30,718 nucleotides of DNA, from assembly GCA_035527715.1 (NCBI GenBank), contig DATKZY010000165.1, positions 1 through 30,718 on the forward strand, read 5' to 3'. Under the pieces are notes generated by a model that had not been told where the DNA came from, did no database searches, and saw only the letters and a program-made list of their open reading frames with translations. The first letter of the stretch is position 1. Each line of letters begins with the position of its first letter. Both the position numbers and the translations under genes were made by a program. Positions 6,903-14,625 of this stretch are shown here, piece by piece. This DNA is from DSUN01 sp035527715 (GTDB lineage: Bacteria > Planctomycetota > PUPC01 > DSUN01).

Positions 6903-9563
6903 TCAGGGGGCGGGTGCGGATGTCACCTGCGCCTTCCCACCGGCCAACTCGGCTGCCGCGAGGTGGAGCCGGGCGACGTAGCCGGGCCAGTCATAGCCCA
7001 ATTCGCTCTGGCTCAGGTAGAACGGGCTGCCCCAACCCATTCGCACCAGCAGCTCGTCCAGGAGGGCCTGATACGGCTTGCGCTCCTCCTCGGGCAGCTT
7101 CAGGTAGGCCCTGACGATGGCCGTCTTCACTTCCGCATCCTGCACGCCTTCGCGGAGCATCTGGAACCGCACGGTCGGGACGGGGCCGTCGGGGCCGGGG
7201 ACAGTGAGCGATTCGACGTGGGAGAAGAACGACGTGCTCCTGGGCGCCTCGCGGCTCGTCCTGGCCTGCCAGAAGTCCAGGCCGATGCGGCCGATGCAGC
7301 CCCAGTTCGCGGTCATGGTGCGAAAGACCAGCGGCGGCGAGTACTCCTGATGCAGCCAGCGATCGGTGGGAAGCTCGAGGAAATCGTAGGGCTTAGCCAC
7401 GCGCTCCTCGAACTGAGGGAGCCGGAGCGAGGCGGTCCCGCGCGGCCATTCCATCATGCCCACTTCCATCCCCCCGGTGGCGACCATCTTGCCGTCCTGG
7501 GGGGCGGGGTCGCCGCTGAAGTGCGAGAGGAAGTCCCATCGGGCGTACGGCGCCCACTGCTTCACGAGCTCGGCGGTCTTCTGGCCCGGCCGAATGTCGC
7601 CGCCCAAAGCCAGCATGATGACCCGCTCGGGCCAGCCGCGCCGGGTCACGAGCGCGCGCACGCCGTCCAGCAGCGGCTTCCAGAACTGCTCGCTGCCTTC
7701 GTCGCCAATCGCCGGCACGGTGGCCTCCGAGGCTGTCCCTGTGTTGGGGTCAAGCACGACCACGAGCGGCGGCGAGTACTTCACGTTCTCGCGCGTGGGG
7801 ATCCTGCGGTTCTCGTAGGCGTCGGCGTGTTCTTTCGCGGACGACGCGCCCCAGATGTAGAGGCTGATGGCCCGGGGCGGCGCGCAGTGTCTGGCGTATG
7901 CGTCGAGGTACTTCTCCAGGATCGTCAGGTCAGGCTTCAGTCCCTGCGGCGTCTTCGTCCATCGGATGATGGGCTGCCAGTTGAATCGGGTGCCGCTCTT
8001 CCCCGTGCCGCCCACGCCGGAGACGAGGATGGGCACGTGCACGACGTCGTTGCCGACCTGCCCGAGCAGCGCGAGCGTCTTGTCCATCAGCTTCAGGTGG
8101 GCCTCCGACCACAGTTCCACGTTGTACTGCTTCGCGACGGTCTCGGGCGAGTGCGTGAGCCCGACGGACGACGAGAAGTCCCTCGCATCCGGCAGCGTCA
8201 GCCCCGTCACCAGCACCTGCGCCGGAACGCCGAACTTCTTGCCGTTGGCCTCGAGGCTCAGGGTCGAGACGTACCATCCCGGCGCCTGGCCCTTCGGCGC
8301 CTGGACGACCAGCCACACGGGAACCGTCGTCGCGCCGTCGGGTGGCTTCGCCATCAGGGCGTCGCAGTAGTGCACGCCCGGGTGCTGGACGGCAAAGCGG
8401 ATCTGCACGCCGCTCGCGGGCAGGACGGCGCCCGCCGGCCCCTTCAGCGGTCCCATCGAGGCGGTCACGCCCCGCAGCCCATCGGGGTCCGAGAGAATCG
8501 CCTGCCCGCTTGCCACGCCGTTGCGGGGCATGGTCATTCTGACGGGAAGCACGGGGTCGAAGGGATTGCCCTGTTGCAAGCCCTTGACCGGCATCCCGCG
8601 TCCCCAGTAGAGAGTCCAGAACCAGCTCCTGTGGATGAGGGAGTTCGGAGACGGCGTCTCCGTCACCTGATCCACGGCGTTGGCGCTCCACACGTGGGTG
8701 CCCGTGAGCGCGCCCGCGCAGGAGATCACCCCGGCGCCAGTGGCGCTGGCCAGCCTGGCCTCGCGGAAGCCCACGTGGCTCCACCCGTTCCTCTCCAAAG
8801 GCCCGGCAAGGGCGGACCGGTGCAGGGCGATGGCCAGGACGTTGCGCCCCTTGACCAGGACGCGGGACGGGACCTCCACGGTGATGGTCCGAATGCGCTT
8901 GTCGTAGCGGGCAAGCCACTTCGGGTCGGGCTGAGGAGGCCCACCACGCTTGCTCGCGGCGAGCACGGGCAAGGGCGTCTTCCCGTCGTCCGTGGTGTAT
9001 GCCTCGATCGGGTAGTCGTCGGCGGGGGTCAGCGGCGCGATCTCGCCCGGGGGCATGCAGCCGCGGCCGACCTCCTGGCCGTTGACGTAGGCCACGGCGC
9101 CGCCGAGGCAGACGAGCGTCAGCCTCAGGTCGGTCGCCTTGGCGGGGTCCGCGATCCCGAAGCAGGTGCGCACGCAGAGGCGGGCCGGCCATGGGCCACG
9201 ATCGGGATTGGGGACCTCGATGCCCCAGCCCCCCAGGAAATCGGCCAGGTCGCCCTGGTATCGCGCCCAGCAATGATCATCGAAATCGGCCTTGATCCAG
9301 TCGGGCGACGGCATCGGCGAGGTGTGGTACTTCGCTGGGTCCACCTGGGCCGGATCGAACGCCGCCGTCTTCCTGTCCCGGCTTCGGAACGAGAGTTCCC
9401 CCTTCTCCCTGACGATTGGGTCGGCCGTCACGAGGAAGGCCCGCCACGGCGTCTGGGCGCTCACCACCTCGGCCTCGGCGGCGAAGCCTCCGCGCGGTGC
9501 GAGGATGGCCCAGACCCCGGCCAGCAGAACTCGGGCCAGCGCCCGCGCGAACCATTCTCGCAT
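6903..9563 (-). CDS. Exported glycoside-hydrolase-like protein with N-terminal sugar-binding-type domain, 886 aa
   Basis: Predicted to be exported and to act on polysaccharide, though no catalytic pair was identified. A signal peptide (MREWFARALARVLLAG...GGFAA) is followed by a jelly-roll region at about 60-270. This has the look of the substrate-binding domain of beta-galactosidase-type enzymes (V.LGGAVAYVNGQEVGRG and a later GRNVLAIALHRS). A beta-sandwich linker follows, then a region of about 450 residues resembling the barrel of DUF4091-type putative hydrolases (FNWQPIIRW, EKYLDAYARHCAP, HFSGDPAPQDG). The start at 9563 has GGAGG 5 bases upstream; a longer frame adds residues before a clear signal peptide and is less likely. 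It is divergent from the next gene across a 132-base promoter region. The family call is by overall pattern only. Confidence 0.55.
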   Translation of the reverse strand: MREWFARALARVLLAGVWAILAPRGGFAAEAEVVSAQTPWRAFLVTADPIVREKGELSFRSRDRKTAAFDPAQVDPAKYHTSPMPSPDWIKADFDDHCWARYQGDLADFLGGWGIEVPNPDRGPWPARLCVRTCFGIADPAKATDLRLTLVCLGGAVAYVNGQEVGRGCMPPGEIAPLTPADDYPIEAYTTDDGKTPLPVLAASKRGGPPQPDPKWLARYDKRIRTITVEVPSRVLVKGRNVLAIALHRSALAGPLERNGWSHVGFREARLASATGAGVISCAGALTGTHVWSANAVDQVTETPSPNSLIHRSWFWTLYWGRGMPVKGLQQGNPFDPVLPVRMTMPRNGVASGQAILSDPDGLRGVTASMGPLKGPAGAVLPASGVQIRFAVQHPGVHYCDALMAKPPDGATTVPVWLVVQAPKGQAPGWYVSTLSLEANGKKFGVPAQVLVTGLTLPDARDFSSSVGLTHSPETVAKQYNVELWSEAHLKLMDKTLALLGQVGNDVVHVPILVSGVGGTGKSGTRFNWQPIIRWTKTPQGLKPDLTILEKYLDAYARHCAPPRAISLYIWGASSAKEHADAYENRRIPTRENVKYSPPLVVVLDPNTGTASEATVPAIGDEGSEQFWKPLLDGVRALVTRRGWPERVIMLALGGDIRPGQKTAELVKQWAPYARWDFLSHFSGDPAPQDGKMVATGGMEVGMMEWPRGTASLRLPQFEERVAKPYDFLELPTDRWLHQEYSPPLVFRTMTANWGCIGRIGLDFWQARTSREAPRSTSFFSHVESLTVPGPDGPVPTVRFQMLREGVQDAEVKTAIVRAYLKLPEEERKPYQALLDELLVRMGWGSPFYLSQSELGYDWPGYVARLHLAAAELAGGKAQVTSAPAP

Positions 9564-9583
9564 AGCCGCCTCCTTCGCCTCCG

Positions 9584-9611
9584 AGGATAGCAGATTGGTC
9601 GGGCACTGCAA
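9584..9611 (-). promoter_or_regulatory. Sigma70-like promoter for the 886-aa exported protein
   Basis: On the minus strand: TTGCAG (9606-9611), a 16-base spacer, then TATCCT (9584-9589), 20 bases before the start codon. Confidence 0.45.
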
Positions 9612-9625
9612 GCTCAGTCGGCGAG

Positions 9626-9654
9626 TTGTTCTTGCCGGCTGTTTCCCCTATAAT
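9626..9654 (+). promoter_or_regulatory. Sigma70-like promoter for the propeller-like gene
   Basis: TTGTTC (9626-9631), a 17-base spacer, and a perfect TATAAT (9649-9654), 41 bases before the start. It is divergent from the minus-strand promoter at 9584-9611. Confidence 0.65.
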
Positions 9655-9695
9655 GCCCCGGGAGCTGGCTCGTCCGCGGCTGCAAGGAGGAGAGC

Positions 9696-10757
9696 ATGAG
9701 AACGCCGCTTGCCTGCGTAGTCACGCTTCTTGCCAGCGCCGCGCTTGTCGCCGGCGAGGGCGTGGGGAAGGCGGCGCCAGCCACCGAGCTTGGCCAGCTT
9801 GCCGCCAGCATGAAGCCGGGGGAACTGAAGGAGCTGAAGACCAGGAACTACGACTGGGAGCTGCTCAAGTCGTACTACGACTGGGAGGAGAACCTGAGGG
9901 GCGCCCACAAGGGCTACTCGATCATCAGTTGGTCCAACGACGCCAACTGGGACCCGGTGACTCGCCAGCTCCTCTATTTCGGCCTGGGACACTATGCATC
10001 ACCGAAGTTCGTCATCTACTTCGCCGATACGAATGAATGGAAGCTGATGCCCATCCCGCCCTGGGCAGACAAGCGCAGGCCCGAGGTAAAGGCCTGGCCC
10101 GTCGGGCACACCTATGACATCGAGGGCATCTGCCCCGCGAAGCGCTGGTTCGCGGTCAAATGGAATGCCCTGCACCTGTATGGCATTGACAAGGGCGAAT
10201 GGAGCGCGGTCCCGGGGTTCGGCACGAAGGGATCCATTGACCAGATGGAGTACTTCCCCGAGCTGAACGGCTTCGTGTACGGCGAGGGCTGGGGCAAGAA
10301 GCTCATGCTGTATGACGTGGACACGGGGGAGAAGCGGAAGCTGGCCGATGTGGCGGTCGCCATGCACGGCGTGATGGAGTACGACCCGGTGCACAAGGTG
10401 CTCATCCTGGGCGGCGGCGATGCCGGCGACAAGCCGGCGCAAGACCTCTACCTGCTCGACCGGGAGGGCAAGCTCACGAAGCTCAAGCCCCCTCCCGTGT
10501 GGATGCGCTGCACGCCCGAATGCAAGGTCACGTGCGATCCGGTCAGCGGCGACTACCTGATGAAGGGCCGCGGCCACGAGGACTTCTATGCCTTCCATCC
10601 GCTCAAGGATGAATGGAAGGAACTGCCGCCGGCTCTGCGGGTGCCGGACGGCCTGGCCGCACAGGTGAGCACGTACGGGGTCGTCATGTTCTGCGGCTCA
10701 GGCAGGTCCCCCCGCGTTCTCGTGTACAAACACAAGACGCCGTGGCAGCAGGAATGA
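9696..10757 (+). CDS. Exported beta-propeller-like protein of unknown function, 353 aa
   Basis: A signal peptide (MRTPLACVVTLLASAALVAG) precedes a protein built of repeated beta-blades. Several segments follow the pattern 'tryptophan or tyrosine near the end of a strand, then G-x-W': TNEWKLMPIPP, KGEWSAVPGFG, DTGEKRKLADV, REGKLTKLKPP, KDEWKELPPAL. This is Kelch- or galactose-oxidase-like architecture. No copper-ligand or catalytic set could be assigned, so binding or recognition is as likely as enzymatic activity. The start has AAGGAGG (9684-9690) 5 bases upstream and a strong promoter. A separate gene for a larger exported propeller protein follows in the same direction. Confidence 0.7.
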   Translation: MRTPLACVVTLLASAALVAGEGVGKAAPATELGQLAASMKPGELKELKTRNYDWELLKSYYDWEENLRGAHKGYSIISWSNDANWDPVTRQLLYFGLGHYASPKFVIYFADTNEWKLMPIPPWADKRRPEVKAWPVGHTYDIEGICPAKRWFAVKWNALHLYGIDKGEWSAVPGFGTKGSIDQMEYFPELNGFVYGEGWGKKLMLYDVDTGEKRKLADVAVAMHGVMEYDPVHKVLILGGGDAGDKPAQDLYLLDREGKLTKLKPPPVWMRCTPECKVTCDPVSGDYLMKGRGHEDFYAFHPLKDEWKELPPALRVPDGLAAQVSTYGVVMFCGSGRSPRVLVYKHKTPWQQE

Positions 10758-10839
10758 CCTCTCCGGCGGCCTCTTCGCGGGCGCGATCAAGGCGAGCGCC
10801 CTGGAAACGACTCCACAAGAACGAGTGGCCGAAGCGCGC

Positions 10840-10867
10840 TTGCATCGCCGGACCAACCTGCTATGCT
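10840..10867 (+). promoter_or_regulatory. Sigma70-like promoter for the MTase-PQQ fusion gene
   Basis: TTGCAT (10840-10845), a 16-base spacer, then TATGCT (10862-10867), leaving a leader of about 90 bases. Nothing else is recognisable in the 206 bases between the two genes. Confidence 0.45.
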
Positions 10868-10963
10868 GTGAGTACCGGCTGCCTGCGCTGGGGAAACCCA
10901 CGGCCTGCCGTGAGCGCCAGTCTCTTCCGCGTCCCGGCGCAGAGCAGTGGAAAGGAAATGACG

Positions 10964-13900
10964 ATGAGACATCGCCTGCACCCTGTCAGGAGAGCAATGG
11001 CCGTCGTTGCGGCGCTCGCCGCCGCAGTCGCCTGCGCGGCGCCGGCCGAGGACGCCCGGCAGATCCTGTCGGCCAGCGGCACGAAGGGGGGCTTCGTCGC
11101 CCACCTGGGCTGCGGCGATGGCAAGCTCACGGCCGAGCTGCGAGCGGGCGAGAGCTTTCTCGTCCAGGGCCTCGACACGTCGGCGGAGAAGGTGGCGGCT
11201 GCCCGGCAGCACATCGCCGGGCGCGGACTCTACGGCGAGGTCACGGCGAGAGAGTTCGACGGAAAGGCCCTGCCGTATGCGGACAGCATGGTCAACCTGC
11301 TGGTGGTGGACGGCCCCTGTTCCGTACCCCGGGAGGAGATGATGAGGGTTGTGTGCCCGAAAGGGACGTTGTGCATCAGGGACGGCGACAAGTGGAAGAC
11401 CGAGACGAAGCCCTGGCCGGCCGGGATGGACGAGTGGACCCATTACCACCACGACGCGCAGGGAACCATGGTGGGCAAGGACAAACTCGTCGGCCCGCCC
11501 CGCCAGATTCGATGGATGGGCGACCCCAAGTGGCTGCGCAACCACGACTTCATGTCGAGCATGCACGCCCTGGTGTCGGCGGGCGGCCGCATCTTCTATA
11601 TCATCGATGAGGGGCTCCGCGCCCACGTCTTCCTGCCCGCGCGGTGGTCGCTCATCGCCCGCGACGGCTTCAACGGCACCATTCTCTGGAAGCGGCCGCT
11701 GAAGGACTGGCACCCCGCCAACTGGCCGCTCAAGAGCGGCCCGGGCTATCTGCCCCGCCGGCTGGTGGCCGTCGGCGACCGCGTGTTTGTCACCCTCGGG
11801 CTCAACGAGCCGCTCACCGCCATTGACGCGGCCACGGGGCAGACGATTCGCACGTATGACCAGACCAAGGCCACGGAGGAGATCGCGTTCACCGACGACG
11901 TGCTCTTCCTGCTCGTGGACCCGAACCGCCAGCCAGTGGGCTATCGGGCCAAGGCCACAACCTACAGTGAGATCGGCCACGCCAACTCGGGATGGGGCTG
12001 GTCGAAGGACAAGCCCGAGCGGCGCGTGATGGCGGTGGACGCTGCCTCGGGCAAGACCCTGTGGCAGCACAGCGCGAAGGTCGCGCCGCTGTCGCTCACC
12101 GTGGGCGAGAAGCACGTGTTCTTCTACGACGGCGACAAGATGGTGGCCCTCGACCGCAAGACAGGCCAGCCGGCCTGGGCCTCGGAGAGTCTGCCGCGCG
12201 TGACGATCCGGCCCGCCACGGGGGCCGCGCCGCGGGTGGTCCTGTCGCAGGGAATCCTGGTGCTGTGCCACGGCACACAGGTCGTCGGGTTCTCCGCGGA
12301 GGACGGGAAGGTGCTGTGGCAGGGCAAGATTCCGCCCACGGGCCACCACTGCCCGAGCGACCTCTTCGTCATCAACGGGCTCATCTGGTCGGCCCACACC
12401 GGCGCCGCGCAGCAGAAGGGCACGCACTTCGTCGCTCTGGACCTGCGCACCGGCGCGGCGGCGAAGGACCTCGTGGCCGAGAACCTCCCAGCGTTCCCGA
12501 TGCACGCGCGATGCTACCCCAGTCGCGCCACCGAGCAGTACATCATGCTGGCAGGCATCGGCACCGAGTTCTACGAGCCGGGCGCCGGCAAGCTGGAGAT
12601 CCACAACTACGTGCGGGGAAGCTGTATCTACGGGGTCATGCCGTGCAACGGCCTGCTCTACAAGCCACCCGACTCGTGCGCCTGCTACTACATGTCCAAG
12701 CTGGAGTACTTCTGCGCGCTGGCCCCGGCCGCAAAGTCAGGGATGCCGCCAGTGTCGGAAGCCCAACGCCTGGAGAAGGGGCCCGCGTACGCCGGCGTCG
12801 CGGCCCAGGTGGCCGCGGCCGACGACTGGCCGATGTACCGCCACGACCCCCTCCGCAGCGGGTCGTGCGCGACGACCGTGCCCGACGAGTTGAAGACGGC
12901 GTGGGACGTCAAGCTGGGCGGCAGGCTCACGCAGGCGGTCATCGCCGGCGGAAGAGCGTACGTCGCGTCCGTTGACACCCACACCTTGCACGCCCTCGAC
13001 GCCCGGGACGGCAAGGCGTTGTGGACGTATGCGGCCGGCGGCAGGATCGACTCGCCGCCGACCATCGAGCGAGGCAGGGTGATCTTCGGCTCGGCCGACG
13101 GCTCGGTCTACTGCCTGCGCGCCGACGACGGGGCACTGGCGTGGCGCTACCTGGTCGCGCCCGACGACAGGCAGATCATCTCGTGCCAGCGGCCCGAGAG
13201 CATCTGGCCCGTCAGCGGCAGCGTGCTGGTGCATGACGGCACGGTGTACGCCCTCGCCGGGCGGAACATGTTCTTCGACGGCGGCCTGCGTCTCGTGCGG
13301 CTCGAAGCGGCGACGGGGCGCAAGCTCTCCGAGACCGTGCTCGACGAAAACGACCCCCAGACGGGCAAGAACCTCCAGACCCTGATCGTCGGCAAGTCCA
13401 TGCCGGTCGCCAATCCCGACCTCTTGTCCTGCGACGGGAAGTACGTGTACATGGGGGCTCAGCGGTTCGACCTCGAGGGCAAGCGGACCCAGATCGCGTC
13501 CATCTCGTCGAGGTCGGGCACCGCGACGGGAGACGGCGTGCACCTGTTCTGCTCGACCGGCTTCCTGGACGATCTGTGGTTCCACAGGTCGTATTGGACG
13601 TATGGCGAGCGGTTCCCCGAGGGCTGGTCCGAGTACAGCCAGGCGCAGCGCGTGCAGCCCAGCGGGCGGATCATGGCCCTCGACGACACGCGAGCCTACG
13701 GCTTCCGCTCCGATGGCCTGGGCAACACCCTGCTCCCCACGCCCACCTATCGCCTCTACGCGGCAGACAGGAAGGCCACTGGACGCGACGAACCCGACGC
13801 CCCGGCCAGGAAGGGGGCGAAGCGGAAAGACAAGGCCGGCAAGGGCGGCAGCGACAGCATCGCCGGGGCACATCATGTCCACTGGCAGATCCAGTCGCCG

Positions 13901-14221
13901 CCGCTCCTGGCGAACGCCATGGCCGCGGGCGGCGGGAAGCTCTTCGTCGCCGGGCCGCCCGACGTGGCCGACGAGGCGAAGATGCTCGGCTTCCTGCCCG
14001 GCGAGGACGACGAGATCAACCGCGGGCTCGCCGCGCAGGACGCGGCCTGGCGCGGCAAGGCGGGCGCCCTGCTGTGGGTCGTCGCCACAGAGGACGGGAA
14101 GAAGCTGGCCGAGTGCAAACTGGACGGCTTGCCCATCTTCGACGGCATGTCGGTCGCGGGGCGACGGCTCTACCTGGCCACTCAGGACGGCCGCCTGCTG
14201 TGCCTGAGCGGGGCCGAGTGA
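10964..14221 (+). CDS. Exported methyltransferase-like/PQQ beta-propeller fusion protein, 1085 aa
   Basis: Three parts are visible. Residues 1-27 form a signal peptide (MRHRLHPVRRAMAVVAALAA, ending CAAPAEDA). Residues about 40-125 look like a class I methyltransferase Rossmann fold, with glycine motif HLGCGDGKL (47-55), a post-I acidic residue in GLDTSAEKV, and NLLVVDG as a motif IV-like strand. From about residue 140 to the end there are two PQQ-type propellers. Their blades end in patterns such as DAASGKTLWQH, DRKTGQPAW, SAEDGKVLWQG, DARDGKALWTYAAG and RADDGALAWRYL. The ATG at 10964 is preferred over one at 10958 because AAGGA (10952-10956) is 7 bases from it. Exported methyltransferase folds are unusual because SAM is cytosolic, so the domain may bind something else. 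The fusion is known in Planctomycetota genomes as a family without assigned function. Confidence 0.8.
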   Translation: MRHRLHPVRRAMAVVAALAAAVACAAPAEDARQILSASGTKGGFVAHLGCGDGKLTAELRAGESFLVQGLDTSAEKVAAARQHIAGRGLYGEVTAREFDGKALPYADSMVNLLVVDGPCSVPREEMMRVVCPKGTLCIRDGDKWKTETKPWPAGMDEWTHYHHDAQGTMVGKDKLVGPPRQIRWMGDPKWLRNHDFMSSMHALVSAGGRIFYIIDEGLRAHVFLPARWSLIARDGFNGTILWKRPLKDWHPANWPLKSGPGYLPRRLVAVGDRVFVTLGLNEPLTAIDAATGQTIRTYDQTKATEEIAFTDDVLFLLVDPNRQPVGYRAKATTYSEIGHANSGWGWSKDKPERRVMAVDAASGKTLWQHSAKVAPLSLTVGEKHVFFYDGDKMVALDRKTGQPAWASESLPRVTIRPATGAAPRVVLSQGILVLCHGTQVVGFSAEDGKVLWQGKIPPTGHHCPSDLFVINGLIWSAHTGAAQQKGTHFVALDLRTGAAAKDLVAENLPAFPMHARCYPSRATEQYIMLAGIGTEFYEPGAGKLEIHNYVRGSCIYGVMPCNGLLYKPPDSCACYYMSKLEYFCALAPAAKSGMPPVSEAQRLEKGPAYAGVAAQVAAADDWPMYRHDPLRSGSCATTVPDELKTAWDVKLGGRLTQAVIAGGRAYVASVDTHTLHALDARDGKALWTYAAGGRIDSPPTIERGRVIFGSADGSVYCLRADDGALAWRYLVAPDDRQIISCQRPESIWPVSGSVLVHDGTVYALAGRNMFFDGGLRLVRLEAATGRKLSETVLDENDPQTGKNLQTLIVGKSMPVANPDLLSCDGKYVYMGAQRFDLEGKRTQIASISSRSGTATGDGVHLFCSTGFLDDLWFHRSYWTYGERFPEGWSEYSQAQRVQPSGRIMALDDTRAYGFRSDGLGNTLLPTPTYRLYAADRKATGRDEPDAPARKGAKRKDKAGKGGSDSIAGAHHVHWQIQSPPLLANAMAAGGGKLFVAGPPDVADEAKMLGFLPGEDDEINRGLAAQDAAWRGKAGALLWVVATEDGKKLAECKLDGLPIFDGMSVAGRRLYLATQDGRLLCLSGAE

Positions 14222-14256
14222 ACGACGCGGGCGGCCCTCGAATGGGCGACCGGGCC

Positions 14257-14285
14257 TTGACCCCATGCGGCGATCCCCTTAGAAT
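14257..14285 (+). promoter_or_regulatory. Sigma70-like promoter for the DUF6132-type gene
   Basis: TTGACC (14257-14262), a 17-base spacer and TAGAAT (14280-14285), 34 bases before the ATG at 14320. A dedicated promoter argues that the tiny gene with an internal TGA is expressed and is not debris. Confidence 0.65.
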
Positions 14286-14319
14286 CGTCTGGGGGACTCG
14301 AAATGAAGAGAGGCCCGGC

Positions 14320-14499
14320 ATGGTATTGCGCTACGCAATCGGGATCATCATCGGTGGCGGGATCGGGTTCGCCATCGGGCGGTTCGCCCGCGGCGGCGGG
14401 TGACCCATGTTCTGCAACCCCTACGTGAGCGCGCTGGTGGGTGCACTCATCGGAGCGCTTCTCGCAGGGGCTGGCGCCGCGGGTCCGGCGCCCAAATGA
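14320..14499 (+). CDS. DUF6132-type small membrane protein with in-frame TGA; candidate selenoprotein, 59 aa if read through
   Basis: The frame runs from ATG 14320 to TGA 14497-14499 and is interrupted by one TGA at 14401-14403. It reads MVLRYAIGIIIGGGIGFAIG, then RFARGGG, TGA, PMFCNPYVSALVGALIGALL and a short tail. The DUF6132 family, as I recall it, has two short membrane helices joined by a loop of the form GC.tGtCP.tsNPY. The TGA falls exactly on the cysteine of the CP pair, and P, N, P and Y align on the far side. Another cysteine follows four residues later (C32). The ATG has GAGAGG (14308-14313) 6 bases upstream and a good promoter. An ATG just after the TGA (14407) has no convincing ribosome site. 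A weak hairpin at 14425-14450 could be a SECIS element. The alternative is a simple nonsense mutation. No selenium genes are visible in this window. Confidence 0.6.
14425..14450 (+). promoter_or_regulatory. Possible bacterial SECIS-like hairpin downstream of TGA
   Basis: GUGAG (14425-14429) pairs with CUCAU (14446-14450). After a two-base bulge, CGC pairs with GUG. The 8-base apical loop begins with G, about 29 bases after the TGA. Distance and loop G fit the loose bacterial SECIS plan, but the stem is short and includes G-U pairs, so this is only suggestive. Confidence 0.25.
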
Positions 14500-14525
14500 A
14501 ACGCCAGGGCCGACGTGGGGCGACC

Positions 14526-14577
14526 CTCGAGTGGCGGGGCGGTGTGCGGCGCGCGTCCCCTCCCCTCCTCACTCGAG
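14526..14577. repeat. Inverted repeat CTCGAGTG...CACTCGAG
   Basis: Perfect 8-base arms at 14526-14533 and 14570-14577 enclose a GC-rich interior (G-runs then C-runs) that could extend the stem. It lies between the DUF6132-type gene and the RNase gene and could act as a terminator or leader hairpin. There is no T-run after it. Confidence 0.4.
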
Positions 14578-14625
14578 CGCGGACGTTTCGCGCCGGTCCG
14601 CTCTCTCCTCGCGAAGGAGGTGCCA

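Noticed and set aside
6129..9590. Plus-strand open frame of 1153 codons
   Set aside because: It crosses the tRNA and is antisense to two supported genes. Its composition is low-complexity Arg/Gly/Ala.
14407..14499. Independent micropeptide starting at the ATG after the TGA
   Set aside because: It has no good ribosome site, is in the same frame as the upstream half, and the joined sequence fits one family.
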